Below, in pieces: positions 44,063-53,151 of a stretch of DNA of 64,000 nt. The first letter of the stretch is position 1, and each line of letters opens with the position of its first letter. Source of the stretch: Ramlibacter lithotrophicus (GTDB lineage: Bacteria; Pseudomonadota; Gammaproteobacteria; Burkholderiales; Burkholderiaceae_C); NCBI RefSeq assembly GCF_012184415.1, contig NZ_VTOX01000002.1:248001-312000 (forward strand), given 5' to 3'. A program made the translations under genes and the position numbers. The notes under the pieces are model-generated. The model was given only the letters and a program-made list of their open reading frames with translations, did no database searches and had not been told where the DNA came from.

Positions 44063-44836
44063 CTACCGGCCGCGCCAGACCGGGGGGCGTTTCTCGGTGA
44101 AGGCCGTGACGCCTTCGCGGAAGTCCTCGCTGCCGTACGTGCGGCGGATCAGGTCTTCCACGTCGGGGGTGTTCTCCCGCAGGATCCGCCGCAACGCTTC
44201 CTTGGTCACGGCCTGCGTGACCGGCGCCAGCGCCGCCAGCCGCTCGCATAGCGTGCGGGCGGCGGCATCGATCGCGTCCGGCGCGACCACCTCCGCCAGG
44301 TAGCCACACGCCAGCGCTTCGTCGGCGCGCAGCACCTCCGCACCGACCAGCATGCGCTGCACGCGCGGCAGGCCGAAGGCGGCGATCAGGCGGGTGATGT
44401 TGGAACTCGACAGGCAGTTGCCCAGCGTGCGCGCGATCGGCACGCCCAGCCGCGCGGAAGGCGTGCCGATGCGGATGTCGCAAGCGGTCGCGATGGCCAG
44501 GCCGCCGCCGACGCACCAGCCCTCGATGACGGCGACCGTGGGAATGTCCAGCGCCGCGAGGCGCCCCATGCCGGCATCGATGGTGCGTTCGTACTCCACG
44601 CCCCGCTCCGCGTCGAAGGTCTTGAACTGCTCGATGTCGGTGCCGGCGACGAAGGCTTCGCCGCCGGCGCCGCGCAGGCACGCGACGCGCACGCCCGGCT
44701 CCCCGGGCAGCCGCTCGCAGATCGCCACCAGTTCCTGGTACATGTCCCAGGTCATCGCGTTGCGGGCGGCGGGACGGTCGAACAGGACCGTCGCGACGGG
44801 TCCTTCGATGCTGAGGCGCACTGTTCCTGCGGTCAT
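44063..44836 (-). CDS. Enoyl-CoA hydratase/isomerase family protein (crotonase)
   Basis: 257 residues. The oxyanion-hole segments are GGEAFVAGTDIEQF and EGWCVGGGLAIATACDIRIG. The two glutamates used by true enoyl-CoA hydratases are not present: the first position is Ala (GGGLAIATA) and the second region reads ARLGVPIART without Glu. It may therefore be an isomerase, thioesterase, lyase or decarboxylase of the crotonase fold. It ends a transcript that starts with the aminotransferase and TRAP genes; the gap to dctM is 24 bp. Confidence 0.87.
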   Translation of the reverse strand: MTAGTVRLSIEGPVATVLFDRPAARNAMTWDMYQELVAICERLPGEPGVRVACLRGAGGEAFVAGTDIEQFKTFDAERGVEYERTIDAGMGRLAALDIPTVAVIEGWCVGGGLAIATACDIRIGTPSARLGVPIARTLGNCLSSSNITRLIAAFGLPRVQRMLVGAEVLRADEALACGYLAEVVAPDAIDAAARTLCERLAALAPVTQAVTKEALRRILRENTPDVEDLIRRTYGSEDFREGVTAFTEKRPPVWRGR

Positions 44837-44860
44837 CGGCGTTTCACTCCTTGTTTGGGT

Positions 44861-46147
44861 TCAGCGGTAGAACAGCTCGACCAGGCCGAGCCCGGTGACG
44901 GGCACGTAGGTGACCAGCATCAGGACGGCGAACAGCACGCCGATGTACCACACGTTGACCCGCGTGACTTCCCAGACCGAGGACTTGGAAATCGAACTGG
45001 CCACCATCAGGACGCTGGCGACCGGCGGCGTCTGCTGGCCCAGGCCCAGGTTGACGGTCACGATCAGCCCGAAGTGGATCGGGTCGATGCCCACGGCGCG
45101 CACCAGCGGCATCACGATCGGCACCACCAGGATGATGGCGGCCGCCGAGTGCAGGAACATGCCGAGGAACAGGAACAGCACGTTCAGCAGCGCCAGCACC
45201 ACCCACTTGTTCGACGTGAAGTCGGACACCGCCTTGGCCAGCGCCTGCGGCGCCTGCACCTCGGTCAGGTAGGCGCCCAGCAGCGCGCTGGTGGCGACCA
45301 GCAGCATGACGACCGCCGTCTGCACGCCGCCTTCCATCACCGCCGCGCGCAGGTGCTTCATGTCCAGCTCCTGGTAGACCACCAGCCCGATGAACAGCGC
45401 GGCGACCACCGCCAGCGCCGCACCTTCGGTCGCGGTCACCAGTCCGCCGAAGATGCCGCCCAGGATGATGATCGGCAGGGCGAACGCCCACAGCGCGTCG
45501 CGGCCGGTCTGCAGCACGCGCCGCAGCGAGAACGCGGCCTCGCGCGGCAGGTTGTAGCGGCGCGAGAGGAACGTGGCCATGCCCATCAGCCCCGCGGCGC
45601 CGATCAGGCCCGGCACGATGCCGGCGACGAACATCTGCACCACCGACGTTTCCGCCATCACGGCGTACAGGATCATCGGGATCGACGGCGGGATGATCAC
45701 GGCCAGCGTCGCCGCCGAGGACATCGAAGCCGCCGCGAAGGCGCTGGGATAGCCCTTGGCCTTCATGCCGGGGATCAGGATCGAGCCGAGTGCCGCCACG
45801 TCGGCGACGGCGGAGCCGGAGATCTCCGCGAAGAACAGCGACGCGCCGATCGACACGTGCGCCAGCCCGCCGCGCACCCAGCCGAAGATGGCCGAGGCGA
45901 AGGCAATCAGCCGGCGCGAGATGCCGGACGCGTTCATGATCGCGCCGGCCAGGATGAACAGCGGGATCGCCAGGAGCGGGAAGTTGGTGGCGCCGTTGTA
46001 GATCACCAGCGGCATGTTCGGCAGGGAGTCCGTGCCGTGGCTGATCACCATCGCGATCACCGCCACCATGCCCAGCGAAACGGCGATCGGCACGTTCAGC
46101 AGCACCAGCCCCAGCACCGCCGTGAAGACGGTCATCATGGTTGCCAT
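44861..46147 (-). CDS. dctM: TRAP transporter large permease (DctM family), second system
   Basis: 428 residues, about 12 membrane segments. Landmarks are VLLNVPIAVSLGMVAVIAM near the N terminus, FFAEISGSAVADVAALGSI, VIIPPSIPMILYAVMAETSV and GLGQQTPPVASVLMVASSIS near the C terminus. It is the sodium-coupled transport subunit for the ligand captured by the DctP protein at 46720-47742. An unusual small spacing of 12 bp follows the DctQ stop. Confidence 0.93.
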   Translation of the reverse strand: MATMMTVFTAVLGLVLLNVPIAVSLGMVAVIAMVISHGTDSLPNMPLVIYNGATNFPLLAIPLFILAGAIMNASGISRRLIAFASAIFGWVRGGLAHVSIGASLFFAEISGSAVADVAALGSILIPGMKAKGYPSAFAAASMSSAATLAVIIPPSIPMILYAVMAETSVVQMFVAGIVPGLIGAAGLMGMATFLSRRYNLPREAAFSLRRVLQTGRDALWAFALPIIILGGIFGGLVTATEGAALAVVAALFIGLVVYQELDMKHLRAAVMEGGVQTAVVMLLVATSALLGAYLTEVQAPQALAKAVSDFTSNKWVVLALLNVLFLFLGMFLHSAAAIILVVPIVMPLVRAVGIDPIHFGLIVTVNLGLGQQTPPVASVLMVASSISKSSVWEVTRVNVWYIGVLFAVLMLVTYVPVTGLGLVELFYR

Positions 46148-46159
46148 GGAGGCTCTCCT

Positions 46160-46723
46160 TCAGTGCGTCGCGCCGCCGGCGGCCGCCGCGTCCGCCGCGC
46201 CATCGCCGCGGACCAGGTCGACCAGGTGCATGGCCTCGGCCACGATGATCAGCGCCGACGAGACCGGGATCACCGACTGGACGAAGTTCATCGGGATCCA
46301 GGTCAGGCTCACCAGCGACTCGCCGACCAGCGCCGGCATGATCGCCACGCCCATCCACCCGAGCAGGGCGAAGAACCCGATCACCAGCAGCTGCACGAGG
46401 ATGCCCAGCCCGCGCTGGGTCCGGCGCGAACACTGCTCCACCACTTCCGGGCAGCCGATGTGCGAGCGCTTGACCGACGCCAGCGCCGAGCCGTAGAACG
46501 TGAGCCACGCGAGCAGCACCGAAGCCAGCTCGTCGTACCAGACGAGCGAGCTGCCGGCCACGCGGAACACGATGCCCAGCGTGACTTCCAGCGACAGCCC
46601 CACCATCAGCGCCATGACGATGCGCTCGAGGAACAGCTCGTAGGCGCCGCGGAAGCGGTGCATCGCGCTGCCGCGAACGCCGCCGGCGACGCCGGCGACC
46701 GCCTGTGGTTGCGCGCCGGTCAT
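46160..46723 (-). CDS. dctQ: TRAP transporter small permease (DctQ family), second system
   Basis: 187 residues from MTGAQPQAVAGVAGGVRGSA; the ATG overlaps the dctP stop by ATGA (46720-46723). Four hydrophobic segments; the family hallmark here is VTLGIVFRVAGSSLVWYDEL between the first two, followed by WLTFYGSALASVKRSHIG. The N-terminal 22 residues are a polar extension and an internal ATG (MHRFRGAYE) could also serve. Partner of the large permease next to it. Confidence 0.9.
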   Translation of the reverse strand: MTGAQPQAVAGVAGGVRGSAMHRFRGAYELFLERIVMALMVGLSLEVTLGIVFRVAGSSLVWYDELASVLLAWLTFYGSALASVKRSHIGCPEVVEQCSRRTQRGLGILVQLLVIGFFALLGWMGVAIMPALVGESLVSLTWIPMNFVQSVIPVSSALIIVAEAMHLVDLVRGDGAADAAAAGGATH

Positions 46724-47742
46724 TGCTTGCCGAGCGCCACGGCCTTGTCGATCAGCGGCTTGGCGCCGGCGACTTCGTTGGCGAACTCGTCGTAGATCGG
46801 CCGGCTCGCCGCGATGAACGCATCCTTGTCGACCTCGTTGACCTGCATGCCGGCCTGCTTCAGCTTGGTGAGCAGCTCGGTCTCGTCCTTCGCGGCGGTT
46901 TCGTACACATAGGCCTGGGTTTCCTTGGCCGTCTGCTCCAGCACCTGCCGCACGTCGGCCGGCAGCGCATTGAACTTGCGCAGCCCGACGATCGCATAGG
47001 CCGGCGTGTACACGTGGCCCGAGAGCGACAGGTACTTCTGCACTTCCTGCAGCTTGGCCGAGTAGATCTGCGTGAACGGATTCTCCTGGGCGTCCATCAC
47101 GCCGGTCTGCAGCGCCGTGAACAGCTCGGAGAACTTCATCGGGCTCGGGTTGGCGCCGTACTCCTGGAACATCTTCACGCGCCACTTGCCTTCCGGCACG
47201 CGCAGCTTGATGCCCTTCAGGTCCGCCGGCACCTTGATCGGGTGCTTGTTGTTGGTGATGTGGCGCGAGCCGTTCTCCCACACGGCCAACACCTTGATCC
47301 CCTTCTTCTCGGCGAGCGGCGCGATGCTCGGCCAGAAGACGTCCTTCTCGATGCGCGCCATGTGCGCCCGGTCCTTGACGATGTAAGGCAGGTCGAAGAC
47401 GCCGAACTGGTCGACCTCCGACGTCATCACCGTGGACGGCACCGCCATGTCCACCGTGCCGAGCTTCACTTTCTGGATCAGCTCCTTGTCGCCGCCGAGC
47501 TGGCTGGAGCCGTAGACCACGACCTTGAGCTTGCCGCCCAGCTTGGCGTTGGCGCGGCGCGCGAATTCGTCGGCGCTTTTCTGGAAGATCGAGCCGGGCT
47601 CCCCGACGTGGCCGACCTTGAATTCGGCCTGGGCCTGCGCCGTGCCGTGGAGCGCGAGGCCCGCGGCGGCAGCCACCAGGGTGCGGCACGCCGTGCGCCG
47701 CGCGCCACTGAAACGCCGTGCAGCGAATGCGATGGTCTTCAT
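46720..47742 (-). CDS. dctP: TRAP transporter solute-binding protein (DctP family), second system
   Basis: 340 residues with a signal peptide (RRTACRTLVAAAAGLALHG, cleavage after AQA). The mature chain begins AEFKVGHVGEPGSIFQKSAD, and carries LKGIKLRVPEGKWRVKMFQE, where the arginine after KGIKL usually forms the salt bridge to a carboxylate, then GVMDAQENPFTQIYSAKLQE, a strongly conserved DctP segment. First gene of the dctP-dctQ-dctM-crotonase series. The aminotransferase gene lies 99 bp upstream on the same strand. Confidence 0.93.
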   Translation of the reverse strand: MKTIAFAARRFSGARRTACRTLVAAAAGLALHGTAQAQAEFKVGHVGEPGSIFQKSADEFARRANAKLGGKLKVVVYGSSQLGGDKELIQKVKLGTVDMAVPSTVMTSEVDQFGVFDLPYIVKDRAHMARIEKDVFWPSIAPLAEKKGIKVLAVWENGSRHITNNKHPIKVPADLKGIKLRVPEGKWRVKMFQEYGANPSPMKFSELFTALQTGVMDAQENPFTQIYSAKLQEVQKYLSLSGHVYTPAYAIVGLRKFNALPADVRQVLEQTAKETQAYVYETAAKDETELLTKLKQAGMQVNEVDKDAFIAASRPIYDEFANEVAGAKPLIDKAVALGKQ

Positions 47743-47841
47743 GTCTTGTCTCCTTTGGTTGTCAATCGTTTCCGGCCCCCGCAGGGGCCGTGGCGGAGGC
47801 GGGTCGGGCGGCTTTCAGAGCCGGCCTCGCCCGCGGCGCCA

Positions 47842-49080
47842 TCATGCCGCCTTCGGCGCCGGCTGCGAAGCAAAAAACTCCATGGCCGCCTGCACGCCCG
47901 AGCCGGCCAGCTTGACGCCGGCGAGCTTCAGGCCCATCTCGCAGCCGGCCAGCGCCGCCATCAGCGTGAGGTCGTTGCAGTCGCCCAGGTGCCCGATGCG
48001 GAACATCCGGCCCTTGACCTTGCCCAGGCCCGTCCCCAGCGAGCAGTCGAAGCGCTCGTAGACGATCTTGCGCACCGCGTCCGCGTCGACGCCGTCGGGC
48101 ATCATTACGCCGGTGAGCACCGGCGAGTAGACGGCCGGATCGGCGCACTGGATGTCCAGGCCCCACGCGCGCACCGCCGCGCGCACGCCTTCGCCCCAGC
48201 GGCCGTGGCGCGCGAAAGCGCCCGCCAGGCCGCCATGCTCGGCCGCCAGCAACATGTCGCAGGCTTCGGCCAAGCCGTACAAGAGGTTGGTGTTGGGCGT
48301 GTACGGCCAGTAGCCGCCCTGGTTCATCTCGACGATCTCGTCCCAGGCCCAGAACGCCTTGGGGAGTTTCGCGCTGCGGCTCGCCTCCAGCGCCTTGGGC
48401 GACACCGCGTTGAAACTGATGCCCGGCGGCAGCATCAGCCCCTTCTGGGAGCCGCTGATGGTGACGTCGACACCCCACTCGTCGTGACGGTAGTCGGCGC
48501 AGGCCAGCCCGGAAATGCTGTCCACCATCAGCAGCGCCGGGTGCTTGGCTGCATCGATGGCGCGCCGCACCGCCAGGATGTCGCTGGTGGCGCCGGTGGA
48601 GGTCTCGTTGTGCACGACGCACACCGCCTTGATCGAATGCTGCCGGTCGGCGCGCAGGCGTTCCTCGATCAGGTCGGCCTGGACGCCGCGGCGCCAACTC
48701 GCGGCCTCGGGCATCCGGTCGTCGCCGCCGCGGTACGCGAGGAACTCGGCTTCCAGGCCGAGACGGGTCGCCATCTTCTTCCACAGGCTCGCGAAATGGC
48801 CGGTCTCGTACATCAGCACGTGGTCGCCGGGGCTCATGGTGTTGGCCAGTGCCGCTTCCCACGCGCCGGTACCGGACGCCGGATAGATCACCACCGGGTG
48901 CTGCGTCTGGAAGACCTGCTTGATCCCCTTGAGCACGCGCAGCCCCAGCGCGCCGAACTCCGGGCCGCGGTGATCGATGGTCGGCAGGCTCATGGCCCGC
49001 AGGATCCGGTCGGGCACCGGCGACGGGCCCGGAATCTGCAGGAAGTGGCGGCCGGTGGGATGGAAGTCGAGCGTCAGCAT
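47842..49080 (-). CDS. Serine/alanine-glyoxylate aminotransferase family protein
   Basis: 412 residues from MLTLDFHPTGRHFLQIPGPS; an in-frame ATG 24 bases earlier falls in the operator-like sequence and is less likely. Class V aminotransferase features: FLQIPGPSPVP, PASGTGAWEAALANTMSPGD for cofactor binding, MVDSISGLACADYRHDEW and the PLP lysine Lys213 in TISGSQKGLMLPPG. It would transfer an amino group to glyoxylate or a related oxo acid. The divergent FAD dehydrogenase and GntR gene suggest a common pathway around glyoxylate or a 2-hydroxy acid. Confidence 0.9.
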   Translation of the reverse strand: MLTLDFHPTGRHFLQIPGPSPVPDRILRAMSLPTIDHRGPEFGALGLRVLKGIKQVFQTQHPVVIYPASGTGAWEAALANTMSPGDHVLMYETGHFASLWKKMATRLGLEAEFLAYRGGDDRMPEAASWRRGVQADLIEERLRADRQHSIKAVCVVHNETSTGATSDILAVRRAIDAAKHPALLMVDSISGLACADYRHDEWGVDVTISGSQKGLMLPPGISFNAVSPKALEASRSAKLPKAFWAWDEIVEMNQGGYWPYTPNTNLLYGLAEACDMLLAAEHGGLAGAFARHGRWGEGVRAAVRAWGLDIQCADPAVYSPVLTGVMMPDGVDADAVRKIVYERFDCSLGTGLGKVKGRMFRIGHLGDCNDLTLMAALAGCEMGLKLAGVKLAGSGVQAAMEFFASQPAPKAA

Positions 49081-49104
49081 GGCGGGCTTTCGAGGGTTGG
49101 TCAT

Positions 49105-49117
49105 TTTTTGCATACAA
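49105..49117. promoter_or_regulatory. GntR operator candidate, site 1
   Basis: tttttgcatacaa, 25 bases before the aminotransferase start. The same 13-mer recurs at 49169-49181, just before the GntR gene. Its core tttgcatacaaa is close to a palindrome, the usual form for an FCD-type GntR dimer. Spacing of 64 bp between the sites would allow binding on the same DNA face. Confidence 0.65.
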
Positions 49118-49168
49118 AATTCAGTTGTCAAGCGGGGTAGCTCTTGCCGTGGCGCGCCTTTTCGAACC

Positions 49169-49181
49169 TTTTTGCATACAA
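49169..49181. promoter_or_regulatory. GntR operator candidate, site 2
   Basis: tttttgcatacaa, identical to site 1 in the same orientation, 8 bases before the start of the GntR regulator gene, where binding would block its own transcription or translation. In this GC-rich DNA the AT-rich exact repeat stands out. Confidence 0.65.
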
Positions 49182-49189
49182 TCCGCCGC

Positions 49190-49885
49190 ATGAGTGCCGA
49201 CGTCATCTCCATTCCGCGGGCCGCGCTGCACGAGCAGGTCGCGATGCGCCTGCGCGAGATGCTGGTGGAAGGACGGATCGCGCCGGGCGCGAAGCTGAAC
49301 GAGCGCGAACTCGCCGAGAGCCTGCAGGTGTCGCGCACGCCCTTGCGCGAGGCCATCAAGATGCTGGCGGCCGAGGGCCTGGTCGAACTGCTGCCCAACC
49401 GGGGCGCCGTGGCGGTGTCGCTGAGCGAGCAGGACGTGCTGAACACCTTCGAGGTGATGGCCGGCCTGGAAGCGCTGTCGGGGGAACTGGCGGCGCAGCG
49501 CATCACCGCCAGCGAGCTCGCCGAGATCAAGGCGATGCACTTCGAGATGCTGGCCGCCTACACCCGCGCCGACCTCTCCGCCTACTATCGCATCAATGCC
49601 CAGATCCACCGTGCCATCAACGCGGCCGCGAAGAACCCGGTGCTGGGTGCCACGTACAACCAGGTCAACGCCCGGTTGCAGGCCCTGCGGTTCCGGTCCA
49701 ACCAGGACGGCGCGAAATGGAAGCGCGCCGTCAAGGAGCACGAGCAGATGATCGACGCCCTCACCGCCCGGGATCCGGCCGCCATGCGCGCGGTCCTGCT
49801 CACCCACCTGTGCAACAAGCGCGACGTCGTGCTGGAGCAGTTGCGCCGGGAAGCCCCGCCGCCGGCCGCGGGAGGCCGGTCATGA
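49190..49885 (+). CDS. GntR-family transcription regulator with FCD domain
   Basis: 231 residues. The N-terminal winged helix (about 10-80) has LHEQVAMRLREMLVEGRIAP and then ERELAESLQVSRTPLREAI, the family DNA-recognition helix, and LPNRGAVAVSLS in the wing. The FCD domain follows with the metal-ligand pattern YYRINAQIHRAINAAAKNP and AMRAVLLTHL. Such regulators sense organic acids. The start overlaps nothing upstream and its stop overlaps the dehydrogenase start by ATGA, so it controls, and is co-translated with, that gene; the repeated 13-mer in the divergent promoter is the probable operator. Confidence 0.92.
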   Translation: MSADVISIPRAALHEQVAMRLREMLVEGRIAPGAKLNERELAESLQVSRTPLREAIKMLAAEGLVELLPNRGAVAVSLSEQDVLNTFEVMAGLEALSGELAAQRITASELAEIKAMHFEMLAAYTRADLSAYYRINAQIHRAINAAAKNPVLGATYNQVNARLQALRFRSNQDGAKWKRAVKEHEQMIDALTARDPAAMRAVLLTHLCNKRDVVLEQLRREAPPPAAGGRS

Positions 49886-52800
49886 ACGCCCCGCTGCCGG
49901 TCAACGTCGCGGCGGGCGGCGCCGCGGGTGCCTACGAGACCGTCGCACGGGCCAGCAACGAAGTCGCGGGCCAGTTGGCGCGGCGCCTGGCGGCGGAAAC
50001 CCAAGGCGACGTGCTCTTTTCCGCGGCCGACCGGGGCCGCTACGCCACCGACGCCTCGATCTACCAGGTGCTGCCGGTCGGCGTGTTCGTGCCGCGCGCG
50101 AGCGCCGACGTGAAGCTGGCGCTGGACATCTGCCGCGACCTGCAGGTGCCGATCGTGCCGCGCGGCGGCGGCACCAGCCAGTGCGGCCAGACCGTGGGCG
50201 CGGGACTGGTGATCGACCACTCGCGGCACGTGCGCAACATCCTGCAGTTCGACGCCGACCATCGCACCGTGGAGGTGGAACCGGGCATCGTGCTGGACCA
50301 CCTCAACGCGGCGCTGAAGCAGTCCGGCCTGTGGTATCCGGTGGACGTGTCCACCAGCGCCCAGGCGACGCTGGGCGGCATGGCGGGCAACAACTCGTGC
50401 GGAAGCCGCAGCATCGCCTACGGCAACATGGTGCACAACGTGCTGGGCGCCCAGGCCTGGACCTCGGACGGCGAGCTGCACCGGTTCGGACGCTTCGACG
50501 AGAGCTCCGGCACGGCGCGCCGGCTCGGCGAGCAGGTGCGCGAGCTCGCGCTGCAACTGGCGCCCGAGATCGAGCGGCGCTGGCCCAGGGTGCTGCGTCG
50601 CGTCGGCGGCTACAACCTGGACATCTTCCACAACCAGAACGAGCGGCCGTACACCGGCGACGGTTCGGTGAACCTGGCGCACCTGCTGGTCGGCAGCGAA
50701 GGCACGCTGGCCGTGACCAGGTCGCTGACGCTCAGGCTGTCGGAGCTGCCCCGCACCAAGGTCCTGGGGGTCGTGAACTTCCCGACCTTCTACAAGGCGA
50801 TGGACACGGCGCAGCACATCGTGAAGCTGGCCGGCGACGCCGGTGCCACGCTGACGGCGGTGGAACTGGTCGACCGCACGATGATCGAGCTGTCGCTGCA
50901 GAACCCCGCCTTCGCGGCCGTGATCCGCACGGCGGTGATCGGCCAGCCCGACGCCGTGCTGCTGGTGGAATTCGCCGGCGCCGACAAGGCGGTGCTGGTG
51001 CGCAAGCTGGACCAGCTGGTGGAGCTGATGGGCGACCTGGGCCTGCCCGGCTCGGTCGTGCGCATGACCGAGGACGCGCCGCAGAAGAACCTGTGGGAGG
51101 TGCGCAAGGCGGGCCTCAACATCATGATGAGCCTCAAGGGCGACGGCAAGCCGGTGAGCTTCATCGAGGACTGCGCCGTGCCGCTGGAGCACCTGGCCGA
51201 ATACACCGACGCGCTGACGCAGGTGTTCCGCAAGTACGGCAGCCGCGGCACCTGGTACGCCCATGCCTCGGTCGGCACGCTGCATGTGCGGCCCATCCTC
51301 GACATGCGGCACGACGGCGCGGCCAAGATGCGCGCGATCGCCGAGGAGGCGTCGGCGCTGGTGGCCCGCTACAAGGGCGCTTACAGCGGCGAGCACGGCG
51401 ACGGCCTGTGCCGCGGCGAGTGGATCGGCTGGCAGTTCGGCCCGAAGATCAACGAAGCCTTCGCCCGGATCAAGACGCTGTTCGACCCGGCGCGCCTGCT
51501 GTGCCCGCAGCGCATCGTCAATCCGCCGCGCATGGACGACACGCGGCTGATGCGGTTTCCGCCCAGCTACCGGGTGATCGCGCTGCAGCCGGCCCTGGAC
51601 TGGAGCGGGTGGAACGTGCAGAACGACCCGGCCACCGAGCGCATCAGCCCCGCCGGCACCGGCGGCGATCCGTCCTTCGGCTTCGCCAAGGCGGTGGAGA
51701 TGTGCAACAACAACGGGCACTGCCGCAAGTTCGACGCTGGGACCATGTGCCCGAGCTACCGCGTCACGCGCGAGGAGAAGCACTCCACCCGCGGCCGTGC
51801 CAACACGCTGCGGCTCGCGCTGTCGGGCCAGCTCGGCACGCGGCCGGCGGCGGGCAACGGCAATGGCCGCCAGCAGGGGGACACCTGGCTGCAGTCCACG
51901 TCCTTCGCCAACAGCGTCAGCGCCCTCGACGCGGCGGCGCCCAGCCATGCCGGCACCTGGGACGACGATGCGCTGGAGGCCGTGAAGGACGCGCTGGACC
52001 TGTGCGTCAGCTGCAAGGGCTGCAAGCGCGACTGCCCCACGGGCGTCGACATGGCGAAGATGAAGGTCGAATTCCTCGCCCAGTACAAGGCGCGGCACGG
52101 CTTCACGATCAAGGACAAGCTGGTCGGCGGGCTGCCCGACTACGCAGCGCAGGCCAGCCGCTTCGCCGGGCTGCTGAACCTGCGCAACGGCAGCCCGTGG
52201 ATCGCGAAGGCCGGCGAGAAGCTGCTGGGGCTGTCGGCACGGCGCAGCCTGCCGCAGTGGCAGTCGCGGCATTTCTTCAACACGCCCGCCCCCACGGCCA
52301 CGCGCGAGCAGGTGCTGGTCGCCGCGCGTCCGGTGGTGTTGTTCGTCGACACGTTCAACGGCTACTTCGAGTCGCCCAATGCCGCCGCCGCGCTGCAGGT
52401 GCTGCAGGCGGCGGGGTACACGGTGCACGTCGCGGCCAAGCTGCAGCCCGATGGCAAGCACTTGTGCTGCGGCCGGACCTACCTGTCCAGCGGGATGGTC
52501 GACAAGGCCAAGGCCAAGGCACGCGAGGTGCTCGACGCCCTGCTGCCGTTTGCCGAACGCGACATCCCGATCGTCGGCCTGGAGCCCTCCTGCCTGCTCA
52601 CGCTGCGCGACGAGATGCTGTCCATGGGCCTGGGCGACGGTGCGGCCCGGCTGGCCAAGGGCGCCATGCTGTTCGAGGAGTTCCTGGCGCGCGAAGCGAA
52701 GCACGGCAAGCTCGAAGGGCTCAAGGGCCGCCTGCGGCCCCTGGAGCAGCGCGTGCTGCTGCACGGTCACTGCCACCAGAAGGCGTTTGCCGCGACCGCG

Positions 52801-53067
52801 CCCATCCTGGAAGTGCTGCGCCTGATCCCCGGCGCGCAGCCGGAGATGATCGAATCGAGCTGCTGCGGGATGGCGGGCAGTTTCGGCTACGAGGCCGCCC
52901 ATCACGAGGTGTCCATGGCGATGGCCGAACTGAGCCTGTTGCCGGCGCTGCGCAAGGACCCCGGCGCGGTGGTGGTCGCCGACGGCACCAGCTGCCGGCA
53001 CCAGATCCGCGACGGCGCGCAGCGCGAGGCGGTGCACGCGGCGGTGCTGCTGGCGCGGCAGTTGTAG
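49882..53067 (+). CDS. Giant FAD- and Fe-S-containing 2-hydroxyacid dehydrogenase (GlcD-GlcF/DLD fusion type)
   Basis: 1061 residues. Residues about 35-570 form the FAD_binding_4 and FAD-oxidase C domains: VPRGGGTSQCGQTVGAGLVI, GGMAGNNSCGSRSIAYGN, LLVGSEGTLAVTRSLTLRL and SGEHGDGLCRGEW. Two Fe-S regions follow, NNNGHCRKFDAGTMCPSYR near 608 and CVSCKGCKRDCPTGVD at 708. The C-terminal CCG domains have LEPSCLLTLRDE, HGHCHQKAFAATA and ESSCCGMAGSFGYE. It oxidises a D-2-hydroxy acid, such as glycolate or D-lactate, and passes electrons to the respiratory chain. Under the GntR regulator, opposite an aminotransferase that would consume the oxo acid. Confidence 0.93.
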   Translation: MNAPLPVNVAAGGAAGAYETVARASNEVAGQLARRLAAETQGDVLFSAADRGRYATDASIYQVLPVGVFVPRASADVKLALDICRDLQVPIVPRGGGTSQCGQTVGAGLVIDHSRHVRNILQFDADHRTVEVEPGIVLDHLNAALKQSGLWYPVDVSTSAQATLGGMAGNNSCGSRSIAYGNMVHNVLGAQAWTSDGELHRFGRFDESSGTARRLGEQVRELALQLAPEIERRWPRVLRRVGGYNLDIFHNQNERPYTGDGSVNLAHLLVGSEGTLAVTRSLTLRLSELPRTKVLGVVNFPTFYKAMDTAQHIVKLAGDAGATLTAVELVDRTMIELSLQNPAFAAVIRTAVIGQPDAVLLVEFAGADKAVLVRKLDQLVELMGDLGLPGSVVRMTEDAPQKNLWEVRKAGLNIMMSLKGDGKPVSFIEDCAVPLEHLAEYTDALTQVFRKYGSRGTWYAHASVGTLHVRPILDMRHDGAAKMRAIAEEASALVARYKGAYSGEHGDGLCRGEWIGWQFGPKINEAFARIKTLFDPARLLCPQRIVNPPRMDDTRLMRFPPSYRVIALQPALDWSGWNVQNDPATERISPAGTGGDPSFGFAKAVEMCNNNGHCRKFDAGTMCPSYRVTREEKHSTRGRANTLRLALSGQLGTRPAAGNGNGRQQGDTWLQSTSFANSVSALDAAAPSHAGTWDDDALEAVKDALDLCVSCKGCKRDCPTGVDMAKMKVEFLAQYKARHGFTIKDKLVGGLPDYAAQASRFAGLLNLRNGSPWIAKAGEKLLGLSARRSLPQWQSRHFFNTPAPTATREQVLVAARPVVLFVDTFNGYFESPNAAAALQVLQAAGYTVHVAAKLQPDGKHLCCGRTYLSSGMVDKAKAKAREVLDALLPFAERDIPIVGLEPSCLLTLRDEMLSMGLGDGAARLAKGAMLFEEFLAREAKHGKLEGLKGRLRPLEQRVLLHGHCHQKAFAATAPILEVLRLIPGAQPEMIESSCCGMAGSFGYEAAHHEVSMAMAELSLLPALRKDPGAVVVADGTSCRHQIRDGAQREAVHAAVLLARQL

Positions 53068-53151
53068 CCGACGCGGGCGGCACTCGCCGCGCGGCGGCGG
53101 ACCTCGCGCCCCCCGGTGCGCTGGCTATCATGGCAGGCACAGGAGGCCGTC

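Noticed and set aside
49081-49104. Upstream ATG at 49104 for the aminotransferase
   Set aside because: No ribosome site and it lies at the edge of the operator-like motif; MLTLDFHPTG at 49080 fits the family start.
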